DNA of 64,000 nucleotides from Imperialibacter sp963977595 (lineage in GTDB: Bacteria > Bacteroidota > Bacteroidia > Cytophagales > Cyclobacteriaceae). Each line of letters starts with the position of its first letter. Positions within the stretch are counted from its first letter, which is position 1. The position numbers and the translations under genes were made by a program. Of the stretch, positions 25,558 through 34,430 are shown one piece after another. The notes beneath the pieces were generated by a model. The model was given only the letters and a program-made list of their open reading frames with translations. It was not told where the DNA came from and did not search any database. The DNA lies in assembly GCF_048007035.1 (NCBI RefSeq), contig NZ_CP180355.1, positions 5,952,001-6,016,000 of the forward strand. The letters are read 5' to 3'.

Positions 25558-27045
25558 ATGAAAAAGATAGTTTTTGTCTTCCTGTGCTGTTTAATGGGTG
25601 CCACCTTCGGTAGAGCCCAAAGTACAAACCAATATTTCCTTTTAATAGGCACATATGCCACTGAGGCCGGCCCCAACGGTATCCATACTTATCAGTTCGA
25701 TAGTGAAACTGGCACTTTGAGAAAGGTGCAGCCGGTTACCGAGCTGGGCAACGCCTCCTTTCTGGCGGTTAACAACGACCAGTCCAATCTTTACGCAGTA
25801 AGCGGTTCCAAAGTCAATGCCTACGCTTTTAACCCCGGCACAGGTCATCTATCATTCCTCAATAGTGTTCCTTCCTCCGGATCTTGTTACGTCTCAGTTG
25901 CTCCTGGTGGCAACGCTGTTTTTGCAGGCAACTACGGTGGCGGCAATACGGAGGCTGTTCGCACCAATGCCGATGGATCGTTCGACGAGGCAAGTGTGCA
26001 GCTTCTTCAGCACCAGGGGAGCAGTGTGAACAAAGAAAGGCAGGAAGCACCCCATGTGCATGCGACGGTACTGTCCCCCGATGGGCGCTACCTGATGGTA
26101 CCCGACCTGGGAACGGACAAGGTGTACCAGTACGAGCTGAGTACCACATCAGTCGAAATACTGAAACCAGCTTCGCAGCCATGGTTGTCGGTGCCCAAAG
26201 GTGCGGGGCCAAGGCACCTTGCGTTCCATCCCAATGGCCGATATGCTTACCTGGTATTGGAACTACAGGGTGCCGTGATGGCGCTCGACTATCAGGAAGG
26301 CAGGTTGAAGGAAAAGCAGACCATCAGTATGGTAGACCAAGGTTTCCATGGTCGTCTGTCCGGGGCTGATATTCATGTGTCGCCCGATGGAAAGTTCTTG
26401 TATGCTTCGAACCGGGGCGACGCCAACGAAATAGCGATTTACTCGATTGATGAGAAGGGAAAACTCACAAGGATAGGCCGCCAACCGGTAATGGGTAAAA
26501 CGCCAAGGAATTTCGCTATCGACCCGACGGGCAGGTTTCTGCTGGTAGCCAACCAGGATACGAATGAGGTGATCGTGTTCCGGCGAGATGAAACCACAGG
26601 TGTTTTGACTGCCACAGGCCAAAGCATTGCTGTCGACAAACCCGTTTGCCTGAAATTCGCTCCGATACAACAAGGGCCTGAAGAAAAACTGGTGGCTGAG
26701 GCTGTTGAGCGTTTCCGTCAGGCCATGACCGAGCCTGATAGCGACGTGCTGGCTTCCCTTGCCAGCGACGATCTGGAATATGTGCACTCCAGCGGCACGG
26801 TCAGAGACAAGCAGGGCTTTATTGATGAGTTCATGAAGCGGCAGACCAATTTTAGCAAGGTGGACATTCTGAACCAGACGATAAAAGTATCTGGTAACAA
26901 TGCCATTGTCAGGCACAGGCTGGTGGCCGATGCCAACAACCCCGGCTATCCTTCAAAGGTGGACATCATCATTTTGATGGTGTGGAGAAAGGAGGGCGAC
27001 CAATGGAAAATGCTGGCGAGACAAGCCGCCAAAATACCTGAATAG
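25558..27045 (+). CDS. exported lactonase (YbhE-type) propeller fused to NTF2-like domain
   Basis: A 495-residue exported protein. After a signal peptide (to ~21, FGRAQ), residues ~27-370 form a seven-bladed 6-phosphogluconolactonase-type propeller with the family phrases LIGTYATEAGPNGIHTY, EAPHVHATVLSPDGRYL, KGAGPRHLAFHPNGRYAY and SPDGKFLYASNRG. Residues ~375-495 are an NTF2-like/DUF4440 domain (EAVERFRQAMTEPD, LASDDLEYVHSSG, MVWRKEGDQWKMLARQ). The lactonase family opens sugar lactones; a periplasmic location suggests it acts on products of the nearby PQQ sugar dehydrogenases, which make lactones, though this is inference. The NTF2 domain may bind a ligand or dimerise. The fusion is unusual: lactonases normally end after the propeller. 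The ATG at 25558 starts the signal peptide. Confidence 0.88.
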   Translation: MKKIVFVFLCCLMGATFGRAQSTNQYFLLIGTYATEAGPNGIHTYQFDSETGTLRKVQPVTELGNASFLAVNNDQSNLYAVSGSKVNAYAFNPGTGHLSFLNSVPSSGSCYVSVAPGGNAVFAGNYGGGNTEAVRTNADGSFDEASVQLLQHQGSSVNKERQEAPHVHATVLSPDGRYLMVPDLGTDKVYQYELSTTSVEILKPASQPWLSVPKGAGPRHLAFHPNGRYAYLVLELQGAVMALDYQEGRLKEKQTISMVDQGFHGRLSGADIHVSPDGKFLYASNRGDANEIAIYSIDEKGKLTRIGRQPVMGKTPRNFAIDPTGRFLLVANQDTNEVIVFRRDETTGVLTATGQSIAVDKPVCLKFAPIQQGPEEKLVAEAVERFRQAMTEPDSDVLASLASDDLEYVHSSGTVRDKQGFIDEFMKRQTNFSKVDILNQTIKVSGNNAIVRHRLVADANNPGYPSKVDIIILMVWRKEGDQWKMLARQAAKIPE

Positions 27046-27171
27046 GCAGTTTAACAGCATTGAGGGGAGCCTTATTATTGAAACCCTCCAAGAGTTATCT
27101 TTGAATCGATCTCCATTTCTGGGGATTGTCTGGTAAAAAAAAACGGTAAATAGTTCATGCGAGCCGGTAAT

Positions 27172-27236
27172 AAAAAAACAAAAGGTCCAAGCCTATCCCG
27201 GCCGGGCGAGACGCATTGAACCAGTTTTTTTTTTGT
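27172..27236. repeat. bidirectional terminator-like repeat, copy 2
   Basis: Reverse-oriented copy of the element at 8162-8211. On the minus strand an A-run leads into CTGGTTCAATGCGTCTCGC, then a 15-base insertion containing the palindrome CCCGGCCGGG overlap, then TTGGACCTTTTG and a T-run. It again lies between convergent genes (lactonase on plus, cytochrome-dehydrogenase on minus) and can end transcription on both strands. Confidence 0.75.
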
Positions 27237-27302
27237 TAGTCGCCTAAGTATTCACCTCCCTGCACCAATCTGCTTGACCCTTCGCTTTCAGCTAGTCTGC
27301 CA

Positions 27303-29006
27303 TCAGTAAGCTTTAACGATCTTCCAGATTTTTCCGTCCACTTTGGTAATAATATACATCTCTTTTTCGACACGGTCGTAGCCAATGCGCAAATGCTGAC
27401 GCTTGATGCCTGTCAGTTCCTGCATGGTTGTTTCCTTTCCGTTTTTGGAAACCGAGAGTTGGTAAATCGTTGAATCGCTGAGCTGTGGATTGATATTGAC
27501 AAAGAACAACTTGCCGTTTACAATGTCACCGAACACATACTTATCTTTTAGCGCAGCTAAGTTTCCCTCGTACACATAGCCACCGCTGATGGCATTGCCC
27601 GTTTCATGGTCGTATTGGGCAAACGGACCTTTGTACAATGCTTTGTCTGTGGTGCTGAGTTCGTAAACTGCCTTGAGATTTTTGATTGTATTGATGCCGT
27701 AATTGCCCTCCCGTACCGGCCAGCCATAGTCGCCACCGGCTAGTACAATATTCAACTCTTCAATATTGGCCTCCCCGATGTCGGTGACGAACATCCTATG
27801 GTCGTCGGTTTCGTCCCAAGCCATGCGGTGGGGGTTACGGAATCCGTAAGCATATATTTCCCTGACCACGCCATCGCCAGTATCCTGTGAGAAAGGGTTG
27901 CCTGCTGGTATCCCGTATTTACCGTTGTTGCTGTTGCTGCCAGCGGGGTCAATCCTCATAATGCTCCCCAGGAACGATTGAGGGTGATGACCCAGCTCCG
28001 GGTGGTGGATGTTGTTGGAGCCACCGTCGCCATAGCCAAAGTAGAGCAGGCCATAGTCGGGGTGGGTTTTTTCCAACCCAGGGATGAATCCGACGTCCTG
28101 CATGCCATGGGCAAAGGTAGGGGCATGCACCCGCAGTAATTCTCTGTAGGTTCCTGAGAAAACTGTGTCCGTTGGATTGTTGGCCTTCCACTCACCAACG
28201 ATCCACTGCGCCACCGACCGAAGTGTGTCGGAAATGACGTAGTCGGCTGGCTGGCCCTTATAGGCTTCGGCATGGCTGATATAGAGCAGACCATTGCTTT
28301 GGAAGTCCGGGTGAAAATCGAAGGCGCCAAGGCCGGTGGCGATACCGGGGCCACTTTGGAAGTAGGGAAGCTCGTTTCTGAGATCTATAAATACAGTCGC
28401 CTTTCTATCTTTGATGCGATAGATGACGCCGTGCTGGTCGCTGGCAAACATAGCACCATCGCCAATGGGAGAGGAGCGCAGCGTGACCACGCCAAGGTCG
28501 GAAGATTCACCCAGGGCTGGTAGCTGAACGACCTCTTCCAGTTCTATACTGATACCTGATGGTTGAGGTTCACTTACTAGTTGCCCTGAGAGCCCTGCTT
28601 CTTTGCTTTGTTGCGCCACATCCAAAGGGGGAATATCGAACAGCTCAGTCTGCTGCTTGAGGTAGGCTACAATAGCGCTGATATCGTCTTCCGGCAACCA
28701 TTCAAAAGGCGGCATTACCAGCTTATACTTTTTCTTTAGTAATGAAAATCTAATGTCCTGTGAATCAATGTATTTTGATGGGTTTTTGATGAAGTCAATA
28801 AGCTGTTGATCAGTTACCACTGAAGTCACCCCACCAAGCGGTGGGCCTATGCCGTCATCTTGTAGCCCGTGGCATGACATGCAGTGTTTGGTAAACAAGT
28901 CTTTGCCCTTAGCCAGGGTAGCCTCATCAGGCTGTGAGTTACAGCTAATAATGGCGAGGGCGAAACCTATGGGGAGTGCGAGGGTAAGCAGCAGACGTTT
29001 AGACAT
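27303..29006 (-). CDS. lipoprotein cytochrome c fused to PQQ-dependent sugar dehydrogenase
   Basis: A 567-residue lipoprotein (lipobox AIISC, Cys22). Residues ~30-115 form a monohaem cytochrome c with CMSCH (C42, C45, H46) and a probable axial Met in KLVMPPFEWL. Residues ~160-565 form a GSDH-type propeller with HPDFQSNGLLYISHA, APTFAHGMQDVGF, YGFRNPHRMAWDE and DYGWPVREGNYG, the last typical of the soluble glucose/sorbosone dehydrogenase family. It should oxidise a sugar and pass electrons to its own haem. The domain order is the reverse of the large fusion at 3560. The ATG at 29006 is chosen over one 13 codons upstream: it opens the signal peptide and a -7 element at 29031-29038 lies within the longer frame. 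Confidence 0.9.
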   Translation of the reverse strand: MSKRLLLTLALPIGFALAIISCNSQPDEATLAKGKDLFTKHCMSCHGLQDDGIGPPLGGVTSVVTDQQLIDFIKNPSKYIDSQDIRFSLLKKKYKLVMPPFEWLPEDDISAIVAYLKQQTELFDIPPLDVAQQSKEAGLSGQLVSEPQPSGISIELEEVVQLPALGESSDLGVVTLRSSPIGDGAMFASDQHGVIYRIKDRKATVFIDLRNELPYFQSGPGIATGLGAFDFHPDFQSNGLLYISHAEAYKGQPADYVISDTLRSVAQWIVGEWKANNPTDTVFSGTYRELLRVHAPTFAHGMQDVGFIPGLEKTHPDYGLLYFGYGDGGSNNIHHPELGHHPQSFLGSIMRIDPAGSNSNNGKYGIPAGNPFSQDTGDGVVREIYAYGFRNPHRMAWDETDDHRMFVTDIGEANIEELNIVLAGGDYGWPVREGNYGINTIKNLKAVYELSTTDKALYKGPFAQYDHETGNAISGGYVYEGNLAALKDKYVFGDIVNGKLFFVNINPQLSDSTIYQLSVSKNGKETTMQELTGIKRQHLRIGYDRVEKEMYIITKVDGKIWKIVKAY

Positions 29007-29030
29007 GGAGTGAAGATAGCAATCGTCCTC

Positions 29031-29038
29031 CAAATATA
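29031..29038 (-). promoter_or_regulatory. -7 promoter element for the cytochrome-dehydrogenase gene
   Basis: Minus strand TATATTTG, a perfect TAnnTTTG match, 24 bp upstream of the ATG at 29006. The nearest TTG is 12 bp further upstream. Confidence 0.42.
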
Positions 29039-29256
29039 TTGTCACGTGGTCAACCCGCCTTGTAAAATGTTACATAAGGCCTGGCAAGTCGGCTGACATC
29101 GAAGACACCTTTTTCGAGTCCATTTCATTGAATACCATCTGTAACAACCGATAATCGTATGATTATTAAGTCGTTACCATCAAAATACCGATAAATAGGG
29201 ATTGCAAGGGTGTGAAAATTTACTGAAATTCATTGTCTTATCAACCACCTACTGTA

Positions 29257-30414
29257 ATGACTGGATTAGTTGTGCTCGATGTCTTCATCAGCCTGATATT
29301 CATTTTTTTGCTGTACAGTCTTTTTGCTACCACCATTGTGGAGTCTGTCACCTCTTCTTTTGGTTCCAGGGGCAAAAACCTTCTCGCAGGTATTGACAGG
29401 ATGCTTTCGGATGACAAAAGCACCAACAGATTCAACTACACATTTCTCAATCTCTTTATTGCTTTTCGTGGCAACGGCTTCACGGAAGCCTTCTACAAGC
29501 ATCCGTCTATCAAATTTCTGGCACAGAAGGGCTTAGTTAGCCTGGCAACCAGCAGGCCTTCTTATATCGCACCAGAGAGGTTCAGTGCTGCCATGATCGA
29601 CCTGTTGAGAAGTGGTGATTACGACGACGAAGGAGAAAATATCAGTGCCTCGCTCGGCATCATTCCCCGGTTTGACCTGAAAGAGTTGCAAGGCCGGATC
29701 GATCAGCTCGAAAGCGATATCAGCCAGCTTGACGCAAAAAAGGATCTGTTTGAATTCGAGGCGTTTTCTGAGGAGTTGGCCTACCTCAAAGGCGATCTTC
29801 AAAAGAAAGCCAATCGCAGTAGTGCTGAAATTCTCCAACCCTTTACCATCGATAAAGAAACCAACTACCAGCTGAAATCGCTTTGGTACGATGCCGCCAA
29901 TGACATTGACAAATTCAGGGCATTGATAGAGAAATGGTACAACGAGCAAATGGATCGCATTGTCGGCTGGTATAAGCGTAAGGTGACTTTCCTGACCTTC
30001 CTGATCGGACTCGGCCTGGCGATATCATTTAAGGTTGACACTATTCAAATTGCCTCAGACCTGTCGAAGAACGAAGACATGAGGGCAATGTTTGTTGCGG
30101 GGGCCACTGAGTTTCTGGCCCAGCACCCCGACGGTGTCGATGCGGAGGCTTTTACTAAGCAGAAGCAGTACATGGACTCCGTAAAAAGCGAAATTGCTAA
30201 ATACAATGCTGTGTTGAGCAGCCAAAAAGAAGAAACCGACACCTGGCCCGGATTTGGCTACCTCATTACAGCCTTTGCTATTTCGCTGGGTGGCCCCTTT
30301 TGGTTCGACCTGCTGAATAAACTGGTGAAAATCAGAAGCTCCCTGCAAATGCCGGTGGCAGCGAAGGAAGACCCCAGAAAGGCAGATGCGGTGGAAACTA
30401 AAGCAGTTGGGTAA
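29257..30414 (+). CDS. uncharacterised three-helix membrane protein
   Basis: A 385-residue protein with a hydrophobic helix at ~4-25 (VVLDVFISLIFIFLLYSLFA), a large charged middle region with predicted coiled coil (~140-190, LDLKELQGRIDQLESDISQL-like), a second helix ~240-258 (FLTFLIGLGLAISF) and a third ~335-355 (FGYLITAFAISLGGPFWF). Similar N-terminal helices occur in unnamed Bacteroidota membrane proteins, but I do not recognise a family with known function. The ATG at 29257 is preferred to a TTG eight codons earlier. Its stop overlaps the next start (TAATG at 30412-30416), so it is translationally coupled with a YdjC-like deacetylase and heads a probable four-gene operon. Confidence 0.7.
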   Translation: MTGLVVLDVFISLIFIFLLYSLFATTIVESVTSSFGSRGKNLLAGIDRMLSDDKSTNRFNYTFLNLFIAFRGNGFTEAFYKHPSIKFLAQKGLVSLATSRPSYIAPERFSAAMIDLLRSGDYDDEGENISASLGIIPRFDLKELQGRIDQLESDISQLDAKKDLFEFEAFSEELAYLKGDLQKKANRSSAEILQPFTIDKETNYQLKSLWYDAANDIDKFRALIEKWYNEQMDRIVGWYKRKVTFLTFLIGLGLAISFKVDTIQIASDLSKNEDMRAMFVAGATEFLAQHPDGVDAEAFTKQKQYMDSVKSEIAKYNAVLSSQKEETDTWPGFGYLITAFAISLGGPFWFDLLNKLVKIRSSLQMPVAAKEDPRKADAVETKAVG

Positions 30415-31625
30415 TGGGAAAGATCAAAGGAACCGTCACTCAGCTGGTGAATGTAAGACTGGATAAGCCGACCGTCAGGGCAAAAAGGGCACCGGCGTTG
30501 CCTGTCGGAACCGTGGTAGAGATTTCGCATGCCATCAGAGGTGAGATGTACAAGGAAGTTGACATGTGGTATGTGCTAGCCAACCAAACCTTTGTGTGGA
30601 GCGGCGCCATCAATGCCAGTTCCGAAATACCATTTATAGAGAAGAAACTAATTGTCACTGCCGATGATATTGGTGTGGTGGACGATATTGATATGGGCGC
30701 TAAAGTAGCTCTCAGGTATGGTAGAATCAATTCCATTGCCGTGTTTGTTAACCGGCCCAACGACGCCAATGGCGACTACCTGAGGGGCTGGTACGATTTC
30801 CTGCGTACGTATGAGAGGGTGGGTGACAGCCGCAAGCTGTACGACACTACGCACGTAGGCTTGCACTTTACCATTACTTCGGGGGAGCCGGTCTCGGCTG
30901 GCAATGTCAGCAACTTGCTCAATGGCAAATACTTTCGCAAATACACTGACTTCGACACTGACTACGAGCGGGAAGCTTTTGTTGATCAGATCAAGGCTGA
31001 ACTCGATGCGCAGTATGAGAAATTCAAGGCGGTGTTCAAGCGCAAACCTGATCATTTGACGTCGCATCACGATATACTGACGTTCAACAAGCCGCTTTTT
31101 CGGCATATGCAGGAGTGGTCACAGAAAAACGAAGTTCCTCTCAGAACGCACAAATTCCTGCCCTCCTCGAAGAGGTTTTGGTACGACACACTGGTCATTA
31201 CCGATATTGATCTGCCGTCGATCGACAAAATGAATGAATGGGAGGTAGAATTTGGCTCGAAAGTGGAAGGCCCGCAGCACACCATTGTGGATCACTATGG
31301 GCCGCTACCGCCTTTTGCAGTGATTAACTACCTGAGCCAGGTAAAAAAGAAACAAGAGAAGCTAACGGAATGGTTGTATGATTTTCTGGTCAGCAAAGAC
31401 ACAAAAAGGGAGATCGTTATCCACCTCATTAAAACCACTCTAAGACGACAGAGAGACCTGGTGAAGCGCTTTAAAGACCTGGAGGGTTTCTACCCTGGCA
31501 TCAATATCAAGCAATTCGATGGTAGGGTAGCGGAGTACCTGTCGCTGGAAAAGGGCAGTCCATGGAAGTCGGACCCCTGTCTGGAGCTAAGTCCTGTGGT
31601 TGTGAGATCTGTTTCGACAGCATAG
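30414..31625 (+). CDS. SH3-like domain plus YdjC/ChbG-type carbohydrate deacetylase
   Basis: A 403-residue protein. Residues ~1-70 resemble a bacterial SH3 module (VRAKRAPALPVGTVVEIS, WYVLANQTFVWSGAI), which usually binds peptidoglycan or peptide. Residues ~78-330 carry the YdjC/ChbG/HpnK pattern: LIVTADDIGVVDDID with the metal-binding acidic pair (~80-94), HVGLHFTITSG (~145-155) and PDHLTSHHDI with two histidines (~205-214). The family removes N-acetyl groups from small glycans using a divalent metal. No signal peptide is evident, so a cytoplasmic or non-Sec site is likely, which is odd with an SH3 domain. The C-terminal ~80 residues are of unknown fold. It starts within the stop of the membrane protein gene. 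Confidence 0.82.
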   Translation: MGKIKGTVTQLVNVRLDKPTVRAKRAPALPVGTVVEISHAIRGEMYKEVDMWYVLANQTFVWSGAINASSEIPFIEKKLIVTADDIGVVDDIDMGAKVALRYGRINSIAVFVNRPNDANGDYLRGWYDFLRTYERVGDSRKLYDTTHVGLHFTITSGEPVSAGNVSNLLNGKYFRKYTDFDTDYEREAFVDQIKAELDAQYEKFKAVFKRKPDHLTSHHDILTFNKPLFRHMQEWSQKNEVPLRTHKFLPSSKRFWYDTLVITDIDLPSIDKMNEWEVEFGSKVEGPQHTIVDHYGPLPPFAVINYLSQVKKKQEKLTEWLYDFLVSKDTKREIVIHLIKTTLRRQRDLVKRFKDLEGFYPGINIKQFDGRVAEYLSLEKGSPWKSDPCLELSPVVVRSVSTA

Positions 31626-31712
31626 ACAAGCTGCTGATAGCTGGAAGTACTGATAATTTGGTATTGCAGGCAGGCCAGAAGCAGGAATATTAATCATTTA
31701 ACCTAACAAGCC

Positions 31713-32261
31713 ATGGCAGAACGATTTATAGGTACTGTAAAAACAATTTGGAGCGCTAATCACAGGGACATGAAGCTGCTGGAGCCTTTCGGGTATGTTG
31801 ACCCGGCTGGAAAGGAGTGGAGCGTGCCTGCGGGCAGCTTTTTGAATGGAGCGACCATCCCGGTTGCTTTTTGGAGCATCATTGGGTCGCCTTATGTAGG
31901 GGCCTTTCGTCGGGCATCGGTTGTGCACGACTATTTTGTAGGCGAGGGTGCGAACCCCGATGTTAGTTCCACCGATAGAAAGAAGGCCGACAAAATGTTT
32001 TTTCAAGCCTGCAAGTTTGACGGTTGCACCAATCGGGAGGCGTCTGTTTTATACATGGGGGTAAGGGTTGGTACATGGTATGCAGGTCAGTTTCCTTCGA
32101 AGAAGAAGTCTATTTTTAAGCCCAAAGTCACGAGCATGATGAAGAGCTCCACCGATATTTTACTAAAGAATAAGTTTGATCGCTTGTTTTTTAACCTCGA
32201 AGACAAGTTGGATACGATTGGCATCGATGAACTGGAAAGCAAAGTGGATGCGCTCATGTAG
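31713..32261 (+). CDS. DUF1353 family protein
   Basis: A 182-residue soluble protein whose first ~125 residues match the DUF1353 pattern: WSVPAGSFLNGATIPVAFWS (~34-53), GAFRRASVVHDYFV (~64-77) and a C-terminal helical YMGVRVGTWYAG. DUF1353 proteins are most often seen in phage genomes, where the conserved His-Asp (VVHDY) suggests a small hydrolase, but no activity is proven. The last ~55 residues are lysine-rich and unlike phage versions. It lies 87 bp after the deacetylase gene and 87 bp before the next gene, on the same strand, so it is probably part of the cluster. No other phage gene is nearby, so this is not read as a prophage. Confidence 0.78.
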   Translation: MAERFIGTVKTIWSANHRDMKLLEPFGYVDPAGKEWSVPAGSFLNGATIPVAFWSIIGSPYVGAFRRASVVHDYFVGEGANPDVSSTDRKKADKMFFQACKFDGCTNREASVLYMGVRVGTWYAGQFPSKKKSIFKPKVTSMMKSSTDILLKNKFDRLFFNLEDKLDTIGIDELESKVDALM

Positions 32262-32348
32262 ACAGCCTTTTCGGTTGAGCAGAAAAGCCGGTGAGCGGCA
32301 GATATAGTTTTTTAATAGTTATATTTATAATAGCTATCCTTATTTTTT

Positions 32349-33599
32349 ATGAGTTTCAAGATACAAGAACAACGCTTCATGCGCTGGGTAATGGTTCTAC
32401 TCATTGGTATTCTTAGCCAGCAAAGTGTGTGGGGACAGGACCGAAAAATCGACCGGGACAAGCTTGGTAAGATCTTCAAAGCCAATTCCACACAGCTAAG
32501 AGAGGCCACGTTTCAGCAGCAAGAAGCGGTGCCTGAGATCAACATTGTTGAAGACGGTGAAATCACCCTGCGGCAAAACCAACTAAAGGCGGTTCGCTTT
32601 GGCGACAAAGTGGAAGTAGCCGGTGCCGAAGCCAGGGAGGTGCTCCAGCAGCAGGAAACAAGGCCAGTTTTCACAACCGGCGACACAACCGTATCACCAG
32701 AACAGCTGATCCCCGAAGTGTTTGTGCTGCCGGGCCAAACCGAAAGTCAGGACATCAGATACTACATCTTTTTCACCTCGGCGCTGCCGCTACAGTACGA
32801 CTTTTCTCAGAACGCCTTTTTGGGCAGCATCAATTTCATTCTGTTGCCTGAGTCGGGCGGCGGCCATTTACCTACAATTGACCCTGTCTTCATCGAACCC
32901 GCTTCTCTGGAGATAGGAGGCATTAGCCCGGGCTGGATAGAGATTGATCACCTCAACCTACCCTCATCAAGTATCAAGCTTACAGCTACCGTCAACTTGA
33001 AGGATTCGGCAGAGCTGAGGCTCCGTACCCGGCTGAATCCGGAAGGATATATCGCCAAAGTGGGGGTGAAGTCGCCCCTTACTATCAAAGCCCGCAAGAA
33101 GTTCGCACAGGGCTATGGCATACAGGAGGTGCCCGTTGAGGTGATATTGAAAGGAATTGGAAGCGGTAGCGCTGAGATCAGGTTCTCGTTTGAAGAGGGA
33201 GCAGGCACACTGTCGGAAGAGAGCTTTGTGTTGAGCAACAACGAAACAAAAACCGTCTACATCCGCTCCCAGGGCGATGGGCCTGTGAAGCTGGCCGCCT
33301 TCTCCACCGGCTTTAGCTCCAATCTGGAGGGCTTTCAGTACGACTTTCCTTACACCTTTCTCCTTTTCACACTCATAGGTGGGCTCATTGGAGCCAGCGT
33401 TAAATACCTCAAGAGCGACAGCAAGTTTTCCTGGAAATCGTTCAGTGGCGGCGTGCTGGTAGGCTTGCTGGCCGTTGGGCTTTGGTATGTGCTGGGCATC
33501 AATATCCTAAGCATCTCTCTCGACGACGTGTACAACGAAGGCTCAGTGCTTCTTATTAGTGCTGTTGGTGCCTGGGGCGTGGGGTTGAAGTGGGGGTGA
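32349..33599 (+). CDS. uncharacterised exported protein with C-terminal membrane helices
   Basis: A 416-residue protein with an N-terminal signal/anchor (~10-30, WVMVLLIGILSQQSVWGQ), a large extracytoplasmic region rich in beta-strand (~31-325, including a possible Ig-like part ~235-320 ending NNETKTVYIRSQG) and three hydrophobic helices at ~332-352, ~365-388 and ~398-415. No family recognised and no catalytic motif seen. The first in-frame ATG (32349) is used; M11 (RFMRWV) would also open the signal. It is the last gene of the 29257-33599 cluster, so its likely partners are the coupled membrane protein and deacetylase. No terminator follows. Confidence 0.65.
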   Translation: MSFKIQEQRFMRWVMVLLIGILSQQSVWGQDRKIDRDKLGKIFKANSTQLREATFQQQEAVPEINIVEDGEITLRQNQLKAVRFGDKVEVAGAEAREVLQQQETRPVFTTGDTTVSPEQLIPEVFVLPGQTESQDIRYYIFFTSALPLQYDFSQNAFLGSINFILLPESGGGHLPTIDPVFIEPASLEIGGISPGWIEIDHLNLPSSSIKLTATVNLKDSAELRLRTRLNPEGYIAKVGVKSPLTIKARKKFAQGYGIQEVPVEVILKGIGSGSAEIRFSFEEGAGTLSEESFVLSNNETKTVYIRSQGDGPVKLAAFSTGFSSNLEGFQYDFPYTFLLFTLIGGLIGASVKYLKSDSKFSWKSFSGGVLVGLLAVGLWYVLGINILSISLDDVYNEGSVLLISAVGAWGVGLKWG

Positions 33600-33708
33600 C
33601 TTCGTTTACCGACGCTAACCCCTTGTTCACCGACTTCTCTCCGGTCGTGGCCGTTTTGCAATAGCCAGGGTCATTTTTCTGCCGTTACTTTCAGAAAAAC
33701 TTAATCAA

Positions 33709-34428
33709 ATGGATACACGAAACACTTCTCCGGAAAACGCCCAAAGGGCTTCTCCAAAATCTAATCGCCCGCTTGCGGGAGTAATTCTGATAGTCATTGG
33801 CTCGGTGCTATTGGCCAGGCAAATGCACCTCGATGTGCCCCGCTGGATCTTCTCCTGGGAAATGATCCTGATCGGCGTAGGATTGTTCATTGGTGCACGC
33901 AGGTCGTTTCAGCCTGGTGGATGGATAGTGCCTATTGTCATTGGAACCATCTTTCTTGTTCAGGATGAACTACTGGGTTATGAGTATCGCCATGTTTTCT
34001 GGCCTGTTATCATCATAGGCGCTGGTCTCTATATGATCCTGAGACCAAAACATAACCGGTGGGAGAGAGGACTTACCATGGAAAACTCTTCCGATGACTT
34101 TATCGACTCATCTGTGCTTTTCGGAGGTGTGAAAAAAAAGATAATCACTAAGAACTTCCAGGGAGGAAGAGTTGACAACATTTTTGGTGGCACCGATCTG
34201 GATTTGATGCAAGCCGATTTCCAGGGCACCATCGTGATGGATTTCAGTGTGGCTTTCGGTGGCGTTAAGCTGATAGTGCCGCCTCATTGGAACATCAGGA
34301 ACGAGGCCACTGCCATTTTGGGAGGCATCGACGACAAGCGACCAATAGTGCAGGCCGATGACAACAGCAAAGTCCTGATACTGAAGGGCACAGTGATGTT
34401 CGGCGGACTGGATATTAAGAGCTACTAG
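33709..34428 (+). CDS. LiaF-like membrane protein
   Basis: A 239-residue membrane protein. Four closely spaced hydrophobic segments (~22-115: LAGVILIVIGSVLLA, MILIGVGLFIGA, IVPIVIGTIFLVQ, FWPVIIIGAGLYMIL) resemble the LiaI/LiaF-type helical region. Residues ~130-239 form the cell-wall-active-antibiotic-response beta-helix domain with repeats of the type SSVLFGGVKKKI, DNIFGGTDLDL, FSVAFGGVKLIVP and GTVMFGGLDI. In Firmicutes LiaF restrains a sensor kinase. Here the gene is at the head of an operon that includes a LytS kinase and LytTR regulator, so a similar sensing role in the envelope is plausible. Its stop lies directly before the DUF4288 gene. Confidence 0.85.
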   Translation: MDTRNTSPENAQRASPKSNRPLAGVILIVIGSVLLARQMHLDVPRWIFSWEMILIGVGLFIGARRSFQPGGWIVPIVIGTIFLVQDELLGYEYRHVFWPVIIIGAGLYMILRPKHNRWERGLTMENSSDDFIDSSVLFGGVKKKIITKNFQGGRVDNIFGGTDLDLMQADFQGTIVMDFSVAFGGVKLIVPPHWNIRNEATAILGGIDDKRPIVQADDNSKVLILKGTVMFGGLDIKSY

Positions 34429-34430
34429 TG

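Noticed and set aside
27172..27236. tRNA-like or tRNA fragment (GGTTCAA resembles a T-loop)
   Set aside because: No acceptor stem, no anticodon arm and no CCA; the motif is explained by the terminator-like hairpin.
28968..29045. Longer start of the cytochrome-dehydrogenase gene at 29045
   Set aside because: Adds 13 residues before a clean lipoprotein signal and overlaps the likely -7 promoter element; ATG at 29006 preferred.
31713..32261. Possible prophage remnant because of DUF1353
   Set aside because: No integrase, terminase, capsid or tail genes around it; neighbours are ordinary membrane and envelope genes.
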